Shown: positions 39,485 through 48,604 of the stretch, piece by piece
Layout of the letters: each line of letters opens with the position of its first letter
Numbering within the stretch: the stretch's first letter is position 1
Source of the DNA: an uncultured Clostridia bacterium
GTDB taxonomy: Bacteria > Bacillota > Clostridia > Christensenellales > Pumilibacteraceae
Assembly (NCBI GenBank): GCA_947581755.1
Contig: CANPVN010000001.1
Location: 1-64,000 of the forward strand
DNA: 64,000 nucleotides
Reading direction: 5' to 3'
The notes under the pieces: generated by a model
Told to the model about the DNA's origin: nothing
What the model saw: only the letters and a program-made list of their open reading frames with translations
Databases searched by the model: none
Program-made: the position numbers and the translations under genes

Positions 39485-40357
39485 ATGGATAATAAGATTT
39501 GCTTAGCGTTGGGTTTTTTCGATAGTGTTCATATTGGACACAGAAAAATTATTGCGTCGTTAAAAGATATTTCGTTAAAGGCAAAAGCGACTCCCTGCGC
39601 GATGACTTTCAAAAACAATATTTACGGAATAGTAAAAAGCGGAAGCAAACTTATATATACTTTTGAGGAACGGGAAAAGATATTCGACAGACTCGGAATC
39701 AAGCCCATCGCTTTTGAATTTACTTCGGAGTTTTGCAATACCGACAGAGAAAGTTTTTTGGAAATGCTTGTCGGCGAATACGATATTCAAGCCTTTGTTT
39801 GCGGGAGGGATTTTACTTTCGGAAAAAACAGAGCAGGCAACGCCGAATATTTAAGGGAGTATTCGAAAAAGAAAAATATTCTCGCAATTATAGAAGACGA
39901 TGTATGTATCTCGGGCGATCGCATTTCCACGACATTGATAAAGCAATATTTGAGTAACGGAAAAAATCTCGAAAACGCAAATAAACTATTGGGAGAAGAT
40001 TACTCCGTCAGCGGTACCGTTATCGGCGGAATGGGACGAGGAAAGTCATTGGGCTTTCCCACAGCCAATGTAAGTATTCCGCATGAAAAATTTTTGATAG
40101 GAGAAGGCGTATATTCAACCGATACGATAGTGGACGGCATTGTTTATAAATCGATTACGAATATAGGACCGAAGCCTACTTTTTCCGAAGAGACTTCCAC
40201 GATAGAAACTTACTTGATCGGTTATAACGGAAATCTTTACGGAAAGGAAATAACGCTCGTTTTCAGACGATTTATGCGTGATATAATAAGGTTTTCAGAC
40301 AAAAACAAGTTGATAAATCAATTGGAGGAGGATAAAAAGACAAGATGCTCAGAATAG
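39485..40357 (+). CDS. ribF: Bifunctional riboflavin kinase/FAD synthetase
   Basis: A 290-residue RibF. The N-terminal FMN adenylyltransferase domain carries the nucleotidyltransferase motif GFFDSVHIGHRKII and the CGRDFTFGKNRAGN and STTLIKQYL segments; the C-terminal riboflavin kinase domain has GRGKSLGFPTANV and the closing NIGPKPTF. It makes FMN and FAD for flavoenzymes. The last gene of the Bacillus-like operon; nfo overlaps its 3' end by 13 nt. Confidence 0.95.
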   Translation: MDNKICLALGFFDSVHIGHRKIIASLKDISLKAKATPCAMTFKNNIYGIVKSGSKLIYTFEEREKIFDRLGIKPIAFEFTSEFCNTDRESFLEMLVGEYDIQAFVCGRDFTFGKNRAGNAEYLREYSKKKNILAIIEDDVCISGDRISTTLIKQYLSNGKNLENANKLLGEDYSVSGTVIGGMGRGKSLGFPTANVSIPHEKFLIGEGVYSTDTIVDGIVYKSITNIGPKPTFSEETSTIETYLIGYNGNLYGKEITLVFRRFMRDIIRFSDKNKLINQLEEDKKTRCSE

Positions 40358-41187
40358 GACCTTCGGGCAATTCCGCTGTTTTTTATGATTCGGGGCATAC
40401 ACATTCTTACGAGGCTCCCGAATTTTTAAAAAGTATAGATCTGAATGCTTATGAATATTCATTCGGCAGAGGCTTCGGCATGAAAGACGAAACCGCGCTT
40501 AAAATGGGCGAAGAAGTCGCAAAATACGATATTGCTTTGAGTGTACATGCGCCTTATTATATAAATTTTGCGAATCCCGATCCCGAAATGATAAAAAAAT
40601 CTTTCGGATATATTGAGGAATCGATTAAAAAAGTCAGACTTATGGGAGGGAACAGGGTTGTTTTCCATTCCGCGACGCAAGGCAAAATGACACGAGAAGA
40701 AGCGTTGAAAACGACTCATGATAATATAAAAAAGCTTTTGGCTTATCTTGACGAACAGGGATTTGAGGATTATATACTTTGTCCCGAAACCATGGGAAAA
40801 TATTCTCAAATAGGCAATTTAAATGAAATTGTCGATTTATGTCTGATAGACTCAAGGCTTATGCCGTGTTTTGATTTTGGGCATTTGAATTGTTTGCTTC
40901 AAGGAGGATTGCGCTCTTACGAAGATTATAGAATATTGATGGATTATACTTTGGAAAAATTGGGCGAGCGGGCTAAAAATTTGCATATTCATTTTTCCAA
41001 GATAATGTACGGAAAGGGCGGAGAAATAAAGCATCTGGATTTTTCCGATGATTTTTACGGTCCGCCTTTCGAACCGTTGGCAAAGTTGATAAATGATTAC
41101 AAAATGTCGCCTACGATAATATGCGAATCCAAGGATTTAATGATGGAAGACGCTATAAAAATGAAAAATATCTGCAAAAACGTTTAA
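40345..41187 (+). CDS. nfo: Endonuclease IV-like AP endonuclease
   Basis: A 280-residue TIM-barrel protein of the AP endonuclease family 2, which cuts abasic sites with a trinuclear zinc centre. Expected metal-ligand segments are visible: SVHAPYYINF, VVFHSATQG, CPETMGK, CFDFGHLNC, HIHFSK and ICES near the C-terminus. Length matches the clostridial form. It is 3' overlapping with ribF. Close relatives include sugar isomerases of the same fold, but the motif set favours Nfo. Confidence 0.88.
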   Translation: MLRIGPSGNSAVFYDSGHTHSYEAPEFLKSIDLNAYEYSFGRGFGMKDETALKMGEEVAKYDIALSVHAPYYINFANPDPEMIKKSFGYIEESIKKVRLMGGNRVVFHSATQGKMTREEALKTTHDNIKKLLAYLDEQGFEDYILCPETMGKYSQIGNLNEIVDLCLIDSRLMPCFDFGHLNCLLQGGLRSYEDYRILMDYTLEKLGERAKNLHIHFSKIMYGKGGEIKHLDFSDDFYGPPFEPLAKLINDYKMSPTIICESKDLMMEDAIKMKNICKNV

Positions 41188-41212
41188 CTTATTCGTTGAA
41201 ATATGCTATAAT
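41184..41212 (+). promoter_or_regulatory. Promoter of pepP-efp
   Basis: TTAACT (41184-41189), 17-nt spacer, extended -10 TGCTATAAT (TATAAT at 41207-41212). The -35 overlaps the end of nfo. Confidence 0.8.
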
Positions 41213-41243
41213 AAAGCGTAAGTTATTTTGGAGGTAATTATTA

Positions 41244-42281
41244 ATGTTTGAGAATGTTGATGCCTATGTCATTTTAAGCGAAGTAAATCGTTTTTATTTT
41301 ACAAAAGTAAAAACCTCTTTCGGTTGTGTCATTTTGACTCCTGTTGAAAAAATATGTATTACCGATTTTCGGTATGCCGCTTATGTCAAGCAGACTTTGA
41401 AAGACTTTACTGTCCTTACCATAAAGGGAAGTTCTCTTATGCAAGTTATTAATGAGAACCTTGCAAGACTCGGCGTCAAAAAAGCGGGATTCGAAGAGGA
41501 ATCCGTAACAGTAAAGATGTTTGAGGGGCTTAAGAAAAATTGTCCTTCGATAGAATTTGTTCCTGCGTCGCGGGAAATCGCTTTGATAAGATCCATAAAA
41601 TCTCCCATGGAGATTTCTCTTATGACTCAGGCGCAAAGAATTGCGGAGAAGGCGCTGGAGGAAGTTATTGCTTCTTTGAAGCCCGGCGTTACCGAGCGTG
41701 AAATCGCCGCTCAGTTGTTGTTTAAGATGCAAATGATGGGAGCGGATGACAAATCTTTTGATACCATTGTTGCCTTCGGAGAAAATTCCGCGGTTCCTCA
41801 TCACGAGTCCGGAGATCGAAAACTTGAAAAGAACGATATAATATTGATTGATATGGGTGCCGTTTATAAGGGATATTGTTCGGATATGACAAGGACATTC
41901 TTTTACGGAACGCCAAATGAAGAACTTAAGACGATATACGGTATAGTACAAGAAGCGCAGTTATATGCGTTGAAACATATCAAAGCGGGAATGACGGGAT
42001 TGGAAGCAGATAGTTTGGCAAGAGAATATATTACCGCTAACGGTTACGGCGAACAATTCGGACATTCTCTCGGACACAGCGTCGGAGTGGAAATCCATGA
42101 GTGGCCTTCGTTGTCCGTTGCAAGCAATGATGTATTGAAACCCGGTATGATAGTTACCGTAGAACCCGGAATTTATGTTGACGGTTTGGGCGGAGTAAGA
42201 ATCGAGGATATGGTTGTTGTCACTGAGGATGGGGTTAATGATCTGACAGAGTTTGACAAGAGCATAGACTATATAAAATAA
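41244..42281 (+). CDS. pepP: Xaa-Pro aminopeptidase (M24 family)
   Basis: A 345-residue creatinase/M24 metallopeptidase releasing N-terminal residues before proline. The short N-terminal creatinase domain (about 1-125) precedes the pita-bread catalytic domain, with metal ligands in ILIDMGAVYKGYCSDMTRTF (two Asp), GHSLGHSVG (His), VEPGIYV (Glu) and RIEDM (Glu). RBS ttggagg precedes the ATG. It is followed by efp after 30 nt; pepP-efp is a conserved pair, sensible since EF-P rescues ribosomes at proline runs. Confidence 0.94.
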   Translation: MFENVDAYVILSEVNRFYFTKVKTSFGCVILTPVEKICITDFRYAAYVKQTLKDFTVLTIKGSSLMQVINENLARLGVKKAGFEEESVTVKMFEGLKKNCPSIEFVPASREIALIRSIKSPMEISLMTQAQRIAEKALEEVIASLKPGVTEREIAAQLLFKMQMMGADDKSFDTIVAFGENSAVPHHESGDRKLEKNDIILIDMGAVYKGYCSDMTRTFFYGTPNEELKTIYGIVQEAQLYALKHIKAGMTGLEADSLAREYITANGYGEQFGHSLGHSVGVEIHEWPSLSVASNDVLKPGMIVTVEPGIYVDGLGGVRIEDMVVVTEDGVNDLTEFDKSIDYIK

Positions 42282-42311
42282 TTTTAGATAAAATTTTTGG
42301 AGGAAAAATTA

Positions 42312-42872
42312 ATGATTGTAGCAGGCGATTTCAGAAAGGGTGTAACTTTCGAAATGGACGGTAAGGTTTATATGATTGTTGACTTTCAGCACGTTAAACC
42401 GGGCAAGGGCGCTGCGTTTGTTCGCGCAAAGATAAAGAACGTAGTGACCGGACAAGTGTTGGAGCAAACCTTCAACCCTTCGGACAAATTCCAGAATGCG
42501 ACTATCGAGAGAAAGCAAATGCAGTATTCTTACAATGACGGTGGTCTTTATTACTTTATGGATATGGACACATTCGAAACCATACCTCTTAACAAAGATA
42601 TGGTCGAAGACGCGCTCAACTTCATAAAGGAAGAAATGATAGTTGATGTGGAGTTTTATAAAGGAGAGGCGTTCAGCGTAGAGCCGCCCAATTTTGTCGA
42701 ACTCAGAATTGCCGAAACCGAACCCGGTATTCAGGGCGATACCTCGAAGGCAGGAAATAAGCCCGCGACATTGGAAACCGGATATATCATACAGGTTCCG
42801 CTCTTTATCAATAACGGCGAACTTATTCGTGTTGATACAAGAACGGGAACATATATGGAAAGAGTTAAATAA
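42312..42872 (+). CDS. efp: Elongation factor P
   Basis: A 186-residue EF-P that relieves stalling at polyproline stretches. The KOW-like N-domain, two OB domains and the end [11 protein letters not shown] are present. The tip lysine is K32 (KPGKGAAF), the position modified in Bacillus; the modification enzyme is not in this window. The ATG at 42312 is chosen over a TTG at 42297, with GGAGG 8 nt upstream. It ends at a terminator. Confidence 0.97.
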   Translation: MIVAGDFRKGVTFEMDGKVYMIVDFQHVKPGKGAAFVRAKIKNVVTGQVLEQTFNPSDKFQNATIERKQMQYSYNDGGLYYFMDMDTFETIPLNKDMVEDALNFIKEEMIVDVEFYKGEAFSVEPPNFVELRIAETEPGIQGDTSKAGNKPATLETGYIIQVPLFINNGELIRVDTRTGTYMERVK

Positions 42873-42887
42873 TTATTTTCAATATCG

Positions 42888-42917
42888 GACCGCCTCTTTT
42901 TGTGGCGGTCTTATTTT
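42888..42917 (+). terminator. Rho-independent terminator after efp
   Basis: Stem GACCGCC (42888-42894) with GGCGGTC (42904-42910), then TTATTTTT. Confidence 0.9.
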
Positions 42918-42929
42918 TATGGGGTGAAT

Positions 42930-44621
42930 ATGAAAGTTAAAGATCTGGAATATAAAAGAGTAGACGTATTGACAATAAAAGAAAAACTTATACAAATTGT
43001 TGATGCGATAAAGAACGCTTCCGATGCAGAGGCAGTATTAAAAGCAAGGAAAGATTATCTTGAGACATTGGGCGAATTGACTACGGCGGGTTCCTTATGT
43101 TATATGAGATATACTTTGAACAGTTTCGATGAATTTTATTGTAAAGAAAAAGAATACTACGATCAAAATTCTCCGTTGCTTTTGGAAGTTTCCAATGCTT
43201 ATGCCAAAGCCATGCTTGACAGTCCCTTCAGGGGCGAGGTGGAAAAGCGTTTGCCCGAGACCTTGTATCCCGGCTATGAGTTGGCGGTAAAAATCAACGA
43301 TCCGAGAATTGCGGACGATTTGAGAAGAGAGTCGGAACTTGTGATGGAATATTCTACGCTTATGAGCAGGATGTTGTTCGAATATAACGGTAATTCCATT
43401 CCGCTTACGCTGCTCAAAGGATATTTGCAGGATACCGATCGCAATGTAAGGAAACAGGCTGCGATTGCTCTCGGAAAGGGGCTTGAAGCCAATTCCGAAA
43501 AGCTCGATGAAATCTACGATAACCTTGTTCATGTCAGACATAATATGGCAAAAACGCTCGGTTTTGAGAATTATATTGCCCTTGGATATATGTTGATGTC
43601 TCGAATAGATTATCAGCAAAAAGATGTGGAAAATTTCAGAAAGAACGTACTTACGGATTTGGTTCCCGTAGTCGGAGATTTGAAAAAACATGTTGCGAAT
43701 AAATTGGGACTCGATAAGATATATTTTTACGATAATGAAGTCACTGTAAAAGGCGGAGAGCCCAAACCTATCTTAGATAAAAAAGGTATATTCGAAGCCG
43801 CGCAAAAGATGTATGACGGAATACATCCCATGCTCGGAAAATTCATGAGAAGTATGCAAGAGGCAGAGGCTTTTGACGTAGATTCGAGAGAAGGAAAATG
43901 GGGTGGCGGATATTGCACTTCGTTTGAAAAATACAAGCAACCTTTTATTCTTGCGAATTTCAACGGTTCGGCTTCGGATATTGATACGATTACTCATGAA
44001 TTCGGTCATGCTTATGCTATGCAACGCGCATTCGAAGTCGGTGATTATGAATGTAATATCGGTAGCAGTGAAACGGCGGAATGTCATTCCATGAGTATGG
44101 AATTTTTAAGTTGGAAGTATATGGATTTGTTTTTCGGAAAAGATAAAGACAGATATTGTTATAAACATTTGTTGGATTCCATAAGTTTTATACCTTACGG
44201 TGTAATAGTGGATGAATTTCAACATATAGTATATTCCAATCCTGATATGACTCCCGCGGAGAGAAATGAAGCGTACAGGCAGTTGGAACTGAAATATCGT
44301 CCCTTTTTGTCTTACGAAGGCATTCCGTATTTGGACAAAGGAACTCGATGGCAATATCAAATGCATATATATGAAACTCCTTTCTATTATATCGATTATT
44401 GCTTGGCGCAGACAGTCGCTCTCAACTTTTTGATTTTATCTCAAAAGGATTATAATTCGGCATTACAAAAATATCTTGAATTTGTCGATAAGGGGGGATC
44501 CGAAAAATTCAGCAGACTTGTAAAAGAGGCAGGTTTTGCATCTCCGTTTGAGCGCGGCGCATTGAAAACTCTTTCCGAGAATGTAATGAGAATCGTGGAG
44601 GATCTTGAAAAAAGAATATGA
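42930..44621 (+). CDS. M3-family oligoendopeptidase (PepF-like)
   Basis: A 563-residue zinc metallopeptidase of the M3 oligopeptidase family, cytoplasmic, degrading short peptides. The zinc site HEFGH is at residues 356-360, with the second-glutamate helix SSETAECHSMSMEFLSWKYM following, and the C-terminal segment IYETPFYYIDYCLAQTVALNFL. The ATG at 42930 is preferred over one at 42900, which lies in the efp terminator. It is followed by the zinc-ribbon gene with a 4-nt overlap. Confidence 0.92.
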   Translation: MKVKDLEYKRVDVLTIKEKLIQIVDAIKNASDAEAVLKARKDYLETLGELTTAGSLCYMRYTLNSFDEFYCKEKEYYDQNSPLLLEVSNAYAKAMLDSPFRGEVEKRLPETLYPGYELAVKINDPRIADDLRRESELVMEYSTLMSRMLFEYNGNSIPLTLLKGYLQDTDRNVRKQAAIALGKGLEANSEKLDEIYDNLVHVRHNMAKTLGFENYIALGYMLMSRIDYQQKDVENFRKNVLTDLVPVVGDLKKHVANKLGLDKIYFYDNEVTVKGGEPKPILDKKGIFEAAQKMYDGIHPMLGKFMRSMQEAEAFDVDSREGKWGGGYCTSFEKYKQPFILANFNGSASDIDTITHEFGHAYAMQRAFEVGDYECNIGSSETAECHSMSMEFLSWKYMDLFFGKDKDRYCYKHLLDSISFIPYGVIVDEFQHIVYSNPDMTPAERNEAYRQLELKYRPFLSYEGIPYLDKGTRWQYQMHIYETPFYYIDYCLAQTVALNFLILSQKDYNSALQKYLEFVDKGGSEKFSRLVKEAGFASPFERGALKTLSENVMRIVEDLEKRI

Positions 44622-44971
44622 CGGAAAACGAAATGAATCAACAGAACAAGGACAATGATAACGGCGAAAGTTTGCCCCGTGACAATATCGGTCCCGAGGA
44701 AAACAAACTCGACACTGCCGAAAAACCGGAACTCGAGACAAATAGAGAAAGAGTCGGAGAGGATGAGTTGAAGGATGTTGAAATGATAAAATGTCCTCGT
44801 TGCGGCAAGGAAACGCCTAAGTCGGTGCGTATGTGTATGTTTTGCGGTTATGATCTTGTCGAGAAACCCTATATCCCCATGGATAAGAAAAAGACAAGGA
44901 TAATCAAATGGGCGATAGGAATTCCTCTTGTAATTGCTTTCTTGATTTGGTTTATAATAACGAGAACTTGA
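44618..44971 (+). CDS. Zinc-ribbon protein with acidic N-terminus and one C-terminal membrane helix
   Basis: A 117-residue protein starting within the last codons of the peptidase gene. Residues 1-57 are highly polar, Asn/Glu/Asp-rich and probably disordered; residues 58-75 form a zinc ribbon with two knuckles, CPRCG and CMFCG; residues about 92-113 are one hydrophobic span followed by RT, so the protein is likely tail-anchored with its ribbon in the cytoplasm. Such zinc-ribbon/TM proteins are common in clostridia and of unknown function. Coupling to the peptidase suggests co-expression only. Confidence 0.8.
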   Translation: MTENEMNQQNKDNDNGESLPRDNIGPEENKLDTAEKPELETNRERVGEDELKDVEMIKCPRCGKETPKSVRMCMFCGYDLVEKPYIPMDKKKTRIIKWAIGIPLVIAFLIWFIITRT

Positions 44972-44978
44972 TCTTTTT

Positions 44979-45920
44979 ATGGATTTCACGACTTCGTTAG
45001 TAAATGTTGCCATACTTTTTGCTTTGGCGATACCCGGGTTTGTTTTGAAAAAATTCAAACTTATCGATTCATGCGCAACAAAAAGCATAGTCAATATTTT
45101 GCTATATATATGTATTCCCGTTTTGGCATTGAAAGCCTTTCTTACATCCGAGTTTACACCGACGCTTGCTTGGAATATGTTGTGGACTTTCTTGTTGGGT
45201 TTCGGCTTTTCGATTTTGCTTTTCTTTTTTTCAAAACTCATATTTTGTCGCTTTAAGGATAAGGACAGTTCTCGAGCGGCGACGGCGTCTGCCTATATGT
45301 CGAATTTTTCTTTTATGGGTATTCCCGTAATTCAAGCGTTGTTTCCCGACAATTCCGAGATGATTTTATATGCATCCGTCTTTATGGTCGTCGGAAATAT
45401 TTTGAATTGGACTCTTGTCTCGTACACCTTGACATCGGTAACAAAATACATAAGCATAAAAAAGGCTTTGATAAATCCTCCGACAATAGTTCTGCTGCTT
45501 GCGTTGCCGTTGTTTTTCTTTTCGGTTAAGGTCCCGAATGTAATTATCGACGGACTCGGTATGCTTGGCGGAATCACGACGCCTCTTGCCATGATCGTTA
45601 TAGGCGTTCGCTTTGCCGAGATGAACCTTAAAGAGTTGTTTTCGGGTGTGGAAGTCTATATTCCATCTGTTTTTAAGCTCATTGTTGCGCCTCTTTTATG
45701 CCTCGGAATAATGCTGTTGATTAAAATGGCGGCGCCTCTCGATATCGACATAGTGAATACGCTTTTTATAATCATGGCAATGCCGACTGCCAACATTATT
45801 ATGATGTTGTCGGAATTTTACGGATTACAAAGTAAGACTGCGGCAAAATGCGTTATATTTTCTTCGCTTTTCAGCATCTTGACAATTCCGTTGCTGACAG
45901 CCTTGCTGTCATTGATTTAA
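44979..45920 (+). CDS. AEC-family transporter (auxin efflux carrier/malonate-type)
   Basis: A 313-residue integral membrane protein with about ten hydrophobic spans in two halves and the family start FTTSLVNVAILFALAIPGFVLKKFKLI. In this family FMGIPVIQALFPD and MAMPTANIIMMLSEFYG are the crossed membrane regions. Members export small organic acids or other anions; the substrate is not visible. It starts 7 nt after the zinc-ribbon gene with no clear Shine-Dalgarno. Confidence 0.9.
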   Translation: MDFTTSLVNVAILFALAIPGFVLKKFKLIDSCATKSIVNILLYICIPVLALKAFLTSEFTPTLAWNMLWTFLLGFGFSILLFFFSKLIFCRFKDKDSSRAATASAYMSNFSFMGIPVIQALFPDNSEMILYASVFMVVGNILNWTLVSYTLTSVTKYISIKKALINPPTIVLLLALPLFFFSVKVPNVIIDGLGMLGGITTPLAMIVIGVRFAEMNLKELFSGVEVYIPSVFKLIVAPLLCLGIMLLIKMAAPLDIDIVNTLFIIMAMPTANIIMMLSEFYGLQSKTAAKCVIFSSLFSILTIPLLTALLSLI

Positions 45921-45928
45921 CGAATAAG

Positions 45929-45968
45929 ATCCTCCGATAAGAGAAAAACTTTTAGCGGAGGATTTTTT
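45929..45968 (+). terminator. Terminator hairpin whose 3' arm holds the RBS of the next gene
   Basis: ATCCTCCG (45929-45936) pairs with CGGAGGAT (45956-45963), then a run of T. The GGAGG (45957-45961) in the 3' arm is the apparent Shine-Dalgarno of the gene at 45972, so read-through transcripts would have a masked RBS. Confidence 0.7.
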
Positions 45969-45971
45969 ATA

Positions 45972-46406
45972 ATGAATGATAATAAAAATGCCGAATTGCT
46001 TAATTTTTTAAGACAAAATGCCGAAATGGGCTTAAACACTCTCAGACAAATCAATTCCATAATACAACCCGGTGAACTTCGTAAAGTTTTAGAAAAACAA
46101 CTTCTCGAATATAAGAATGTTTACGATCAATGCACGCGAAAGTTGGAAAGTTTGGGAGAGGAAGTCAAAAATGTTTCTCAGGCAGTCAAAGCGACGGCGG
46201 GCATAATGATAAATGTAAAAACAATTGCCGATAAAACGGATGAAAAGATTGCCAAGATGATTATCGAGGGTAGTACCATGGGCATAATCGAAATCGGCAA
46301 AAAACTCAAATTTTATGTGGATGCCGATGATGATTATAAAAATATAGGTTATAAATTACTTGTTGTGGAACAAAAAGATATAGATGAGATGAAACATTTT
46401 CTATAA
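45972..46406 (+). CDS. Helical protein of unknown function, possible ferritin-like bundle
   Basis: A 144-residue soluble, mostly alpha-helical protein with regular hydrophobic heptads and no signal peptide. Segments NFLRQNAEMGLNTLRQI and MIIEGSTMGIIEIGKKLK resemble small clostridial proteins that seem to form a four-helix bundle of the DUF2383/ferritin-like kind. No metal-ligand set (ExxH) is obvious. Function unknown. Its RBS lies in the terminator arm of the AEC gene. Confidence 0.75.
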   Translation: MNDNKNAELLNFLRQNAEMGLNTLRQINSIIQPGELRKVLEKQLLEYKNVYDQCTRKLESLGEEVKNVSQAVKATAGIMINVKTIADKTDEKIAKMIIEGSTMGIIEIGKKLKFYVDADDDYKNIGYKLLVVEQKDIDEMKHFL

Positions 46407-46420
46407 ATATACTATCTTTA

Positions 46421-46449
46421 TTGACCTTTCGGAACAATTGTGATATACT
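46421..46449 (+). promoter_or_regulatory. Promoter of the small membrane gene at 46477
   Basis: TTGACC (46421-46426), 17-nt spacer, extended -10 TGATATACT (TATACT at 46444-46449). Confidence 0.85.
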
Positions 46450-46476
46450 TATAAGGTAATATTTTCAAAAGGGGAA

Positions 46477-46806
46477 ATGAAATTGACTCCGAAGTACAGA
46501 AGATTTATTGCGGCTATAGGGGCGGTATTTGCTATTTTGGCAACGACCGCTTTGATAGTCTATTTTTTTAAACCCGATTTATGGGGAGGCGCGGTCGGAA
46601 TCATCGCTATATTTTGTTATATAATCACCGTAGGCATATTCTTGCTTATAAGGCTTAACGATAAAAAGATGAACGAGCGCGAAAACGAACGTTTCAAATA
46701 TATTCCCTCGGATGACGCCGATGAGGGAACCAAGACAGAAGATAATGTCGATAACTCAACGGCGAATAATGAGGAAAATAACAAAGACGACGGCTCCGAC
46801 AAATAG
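46477..46806 (+). CDS. Small two-span membrane protein of unknown function
   Basis: A 109-residue protein: a short basic N-terminus (PKYRRF), two hydrophobic spans (about residues 10-32 and 38-60), a basic loop (RLNDKK) and an about 40-residue acidic Asn/Glu/Asp-rich tail, probably cytoplasmic. The ATG at 46477 is only 3 nt from GGGG; an in-frame TTG at 46483 is 9 nt away and may be the true start. It has its own good promoter and converges with the gene at 46807. No family recognised. Confidence 0.75.
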   Translation: MKLTPKYRRFIAAIGAVFAILATTALIVYFFKPDLWGGAVGIIAIFCYIITVGIFLLIRLNDKKMNERENERFKYIPSDDADEGTKTEDNVDNSTANNEENNKDDGSDK

Positions 46807-47571
46807 TTACTTTTTAAGTTTTGCTATTATGTTCGATTTTGCTATTATGGAAAGGATCAGCATTAAAGAAGCGCAAATTATATAATAAATCGAATATTGA
46901 ACGAAAAAAGAAAAGGCGAGAAAAAATATAAACAGAGAGAAATATCTCGGAGATTTATCCGGAGCCAATATTCCGCCGAAGTTTTTCATAAATCCTTTTT
47001 TCTCTTTTGTTATATTTATGTTTGGAGTCGGAAAATTAAGCCACTTAAGAAAGCGATAACATTCTGCGCCTTCAAGAATTATTATTTTCATATCATTTAA
47101 TTTATCGGCATAATTTTTTGCTTTTGGGTGGGCTTCGGAACACAAAATTATTAACTTTTTCATTCTCGCTTTTGTCGCTTCCGTATAGAATTTTGCAAGG
47201 ATCTGTACTGAACATCTTTCTCTGAAAGAAATACAAAAAGCGCTTTTGTCGGAAATTATCAAATTGCTTTCTATTCTTGATTCATGTTTTTGTTGTATAA
47301 GATCGTTTAATTTTATAAGTTCTTCCGCTTCATCCGTGAACATTAATTTTTCGAAAAAAATCGAACAATCTTTCCGCATTTTTTTTACGGAGTGTTTGTC
47401 TTTAAAAATGATTCCCGCCAAAGAAAGAGCCGCGATGCTTATAAATAAAGATATTATAATAAGTAAAATCAAGGACGTTACATAATAGCGCAGCAAACAG
47501 AAAGATAGGGCAAATGTGCCCGAAATAATAAAAATTCCATCTAAAATTTTGGCTAATTTGCTTTTATTCAT
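46807..47571 (-). CDS. Membrane protein of unknown function with central soluble domain
   Basis: A 254-residue protein: two hydrophobic spans near the N-terminus (about residues 12-55), a soluble central region of about 140 residues, and two further spans at the C-terminus (about 207-247). The central part (ERCSVQILAKFYTEATKARMKKLIILCSEAHPKAKNYADKL...IIILEGAECYRFLKWL) has an alternating strand-helix pattern resembling restriction-endonuclease-like folds such as those of membrane-bound NERD/Mrr relatives, but a clear D...ExK site is not seen. This is a resemblance, not an assignment. It is divergent from sua5. Confidence 0.75.
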   Translation of the reverse strand: MNKSKLAKILDGIFIISGTFALSFCLLRYYVTSLILLIIISLFISIAALSLAGIIFKDKHSVKKMRKDCSIFFEKLMFTDEAEELIKLNDLIQQKHESRIESNLIISDKSAFCISFRERCSVQILAKFYTEATKARMKKLIILCSEAHPKAKNYADKLNDMKIIILEGAECYRFLKWLNFPTPNINITKEKKGFMKNFGGILAPDKSPRYFSLFIFFLAFSFFVQYSIYYIICASLMLILSIIAKSNIIAKLKK

Positions 47572-47614
47572 AACAAAATTATTGCCTTAAGATATAAATC
47601 ATAAACCGAAAATC

Positions 47615-48604
47615 ATGAAAACTTTAATTCTACAACCTACAAAAGACAATATAGAAATGTGCGCCGAGGAAATTCGAAGTCACGGCATTGTCGCTTTTCC
47701 TACCGAGACCGTTTACGGTCTCGGCGCAAATGCTTTTGATCCCGCAGCAGTGGAAAAAATATATCAAGCAAAAGGGCGCCCTTCCGATAATCCTTTGATA
47801 GTGCACATATCTAACTTTGAAACCCTCTATGATTTATGCGAACAGATTCCCGAAAGCGCTTGCAATTTATTTGATTTGATGCCGGGACCTTTGACCGTAA
47901 TCTTCAAGAAAAAATCCATAGTGCCGGACTGCGTTACCGCAGGTATGGATACCGTAGGTATAAGGATGCCGGAGCATAAGGTTGCGCTTGATTTTATAAC
48001 GGCTTGTAAAACACCTATATGCGCACCCAGCGCGAATTTAAGTTCTTCTCCGAGTCCGACCGAGGCTGCCCATGTATATGACGATCTGAACGGTCGAATC
48101 AAATATATTTTGGACGGCGGCTGTTGCAGAGTGGGAGTTGAGTCTACAATAGTGGATCTATCTGCAAGCAAACCTCGGATTTTAAGGAAAGGAGGGATCC
48201 CTTCCGAAATTATAGAGGAAAGATTGGGTAAACTCGAAACATTGGAAAGTTCCGATAAAGCCCTGTGTCCCGGTATGAAATATAAGCATTATTCGCCCCA
48301 AGCAAAAGTCTTTTATTGTGAATATCGTCATAATATGTCAGATATAATAAAGCAAAAATACGATTCTTTGAGTGGCAAGAAACAAATTTTTTGTTTGTCC
48401 GATAATGTGAAGAACTATGAAGGCTATGATTTCAGAGATATGGGTAAGACTTCTTCCGATTATGCTTACGAAATTTTCCGCGCCTTCAGAAATGCGGACA
48501 AAGAGAATTATGATTATATTATATTAGAGGGAGTAGAAAACAAAGGTATTGGCGCCGCTCTGATCAACAGAGCTTTTAAAGCATCCGGAGGTAATGTTAT
48601 ATGA
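47615..48604 (+). CDS. sua5: L-threonylcarbamoyladenylate synthase (Sua5 type)
   Basis: A 329-residue two-domain TsaC2/Sua5 enzyme making threonylcarbamoyl-AMP for t6A37 in ANN-decoding tRNAs. The YrdC domain has FPTETVYGLGANAFD, KGRPSDNPLIVHI and the ASNLSSSPSP-type segment; the C-terminal Sua5 domain has PGMKYKHYSPQAKV. No Shine-Dalgarno is clear before the ATG. It overlaps the next gene by 4 nt; sua5-ywlE-rpiB follows the Bacillus ywlC-ywlE-ywlF order. Confidence 0.95.
   Translation: MKTLILQPTKDNIEMCAEEIRSHGIVAFPTETVYGLGANAFDPAAVEKIYQAKGRPSDNPLIVHISNFETLYDLCEQIPESACNLFDLMPGPLTVIFKKKSIVPDCVTAGMDTVGIRMPEHKVALDFITACKTPICAPSANLSSSPSPTEAAHVYDDLNGRIKYILDGGCCRVGVESTIVDLSASKPRILRKGGIPSEIIEERLGKLETLESSDKALCPGMKYKHYSPQAKVFYCEYRHNMSDIIKQKYDSLSGKKQIFCLSDNVKNYEGYDFRDMGKTSSDYAYEIFRAFRNADKENYDYIILEGVENKGIGAALINRAFKASGGNVI

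Noticed and set aside
44450-45241. 263-codon minus-strand frame
   Set aside because: It is antisense to the peptidase, zinc-ribbon and AEC genes, all with clear motifs, and is itself featureless.
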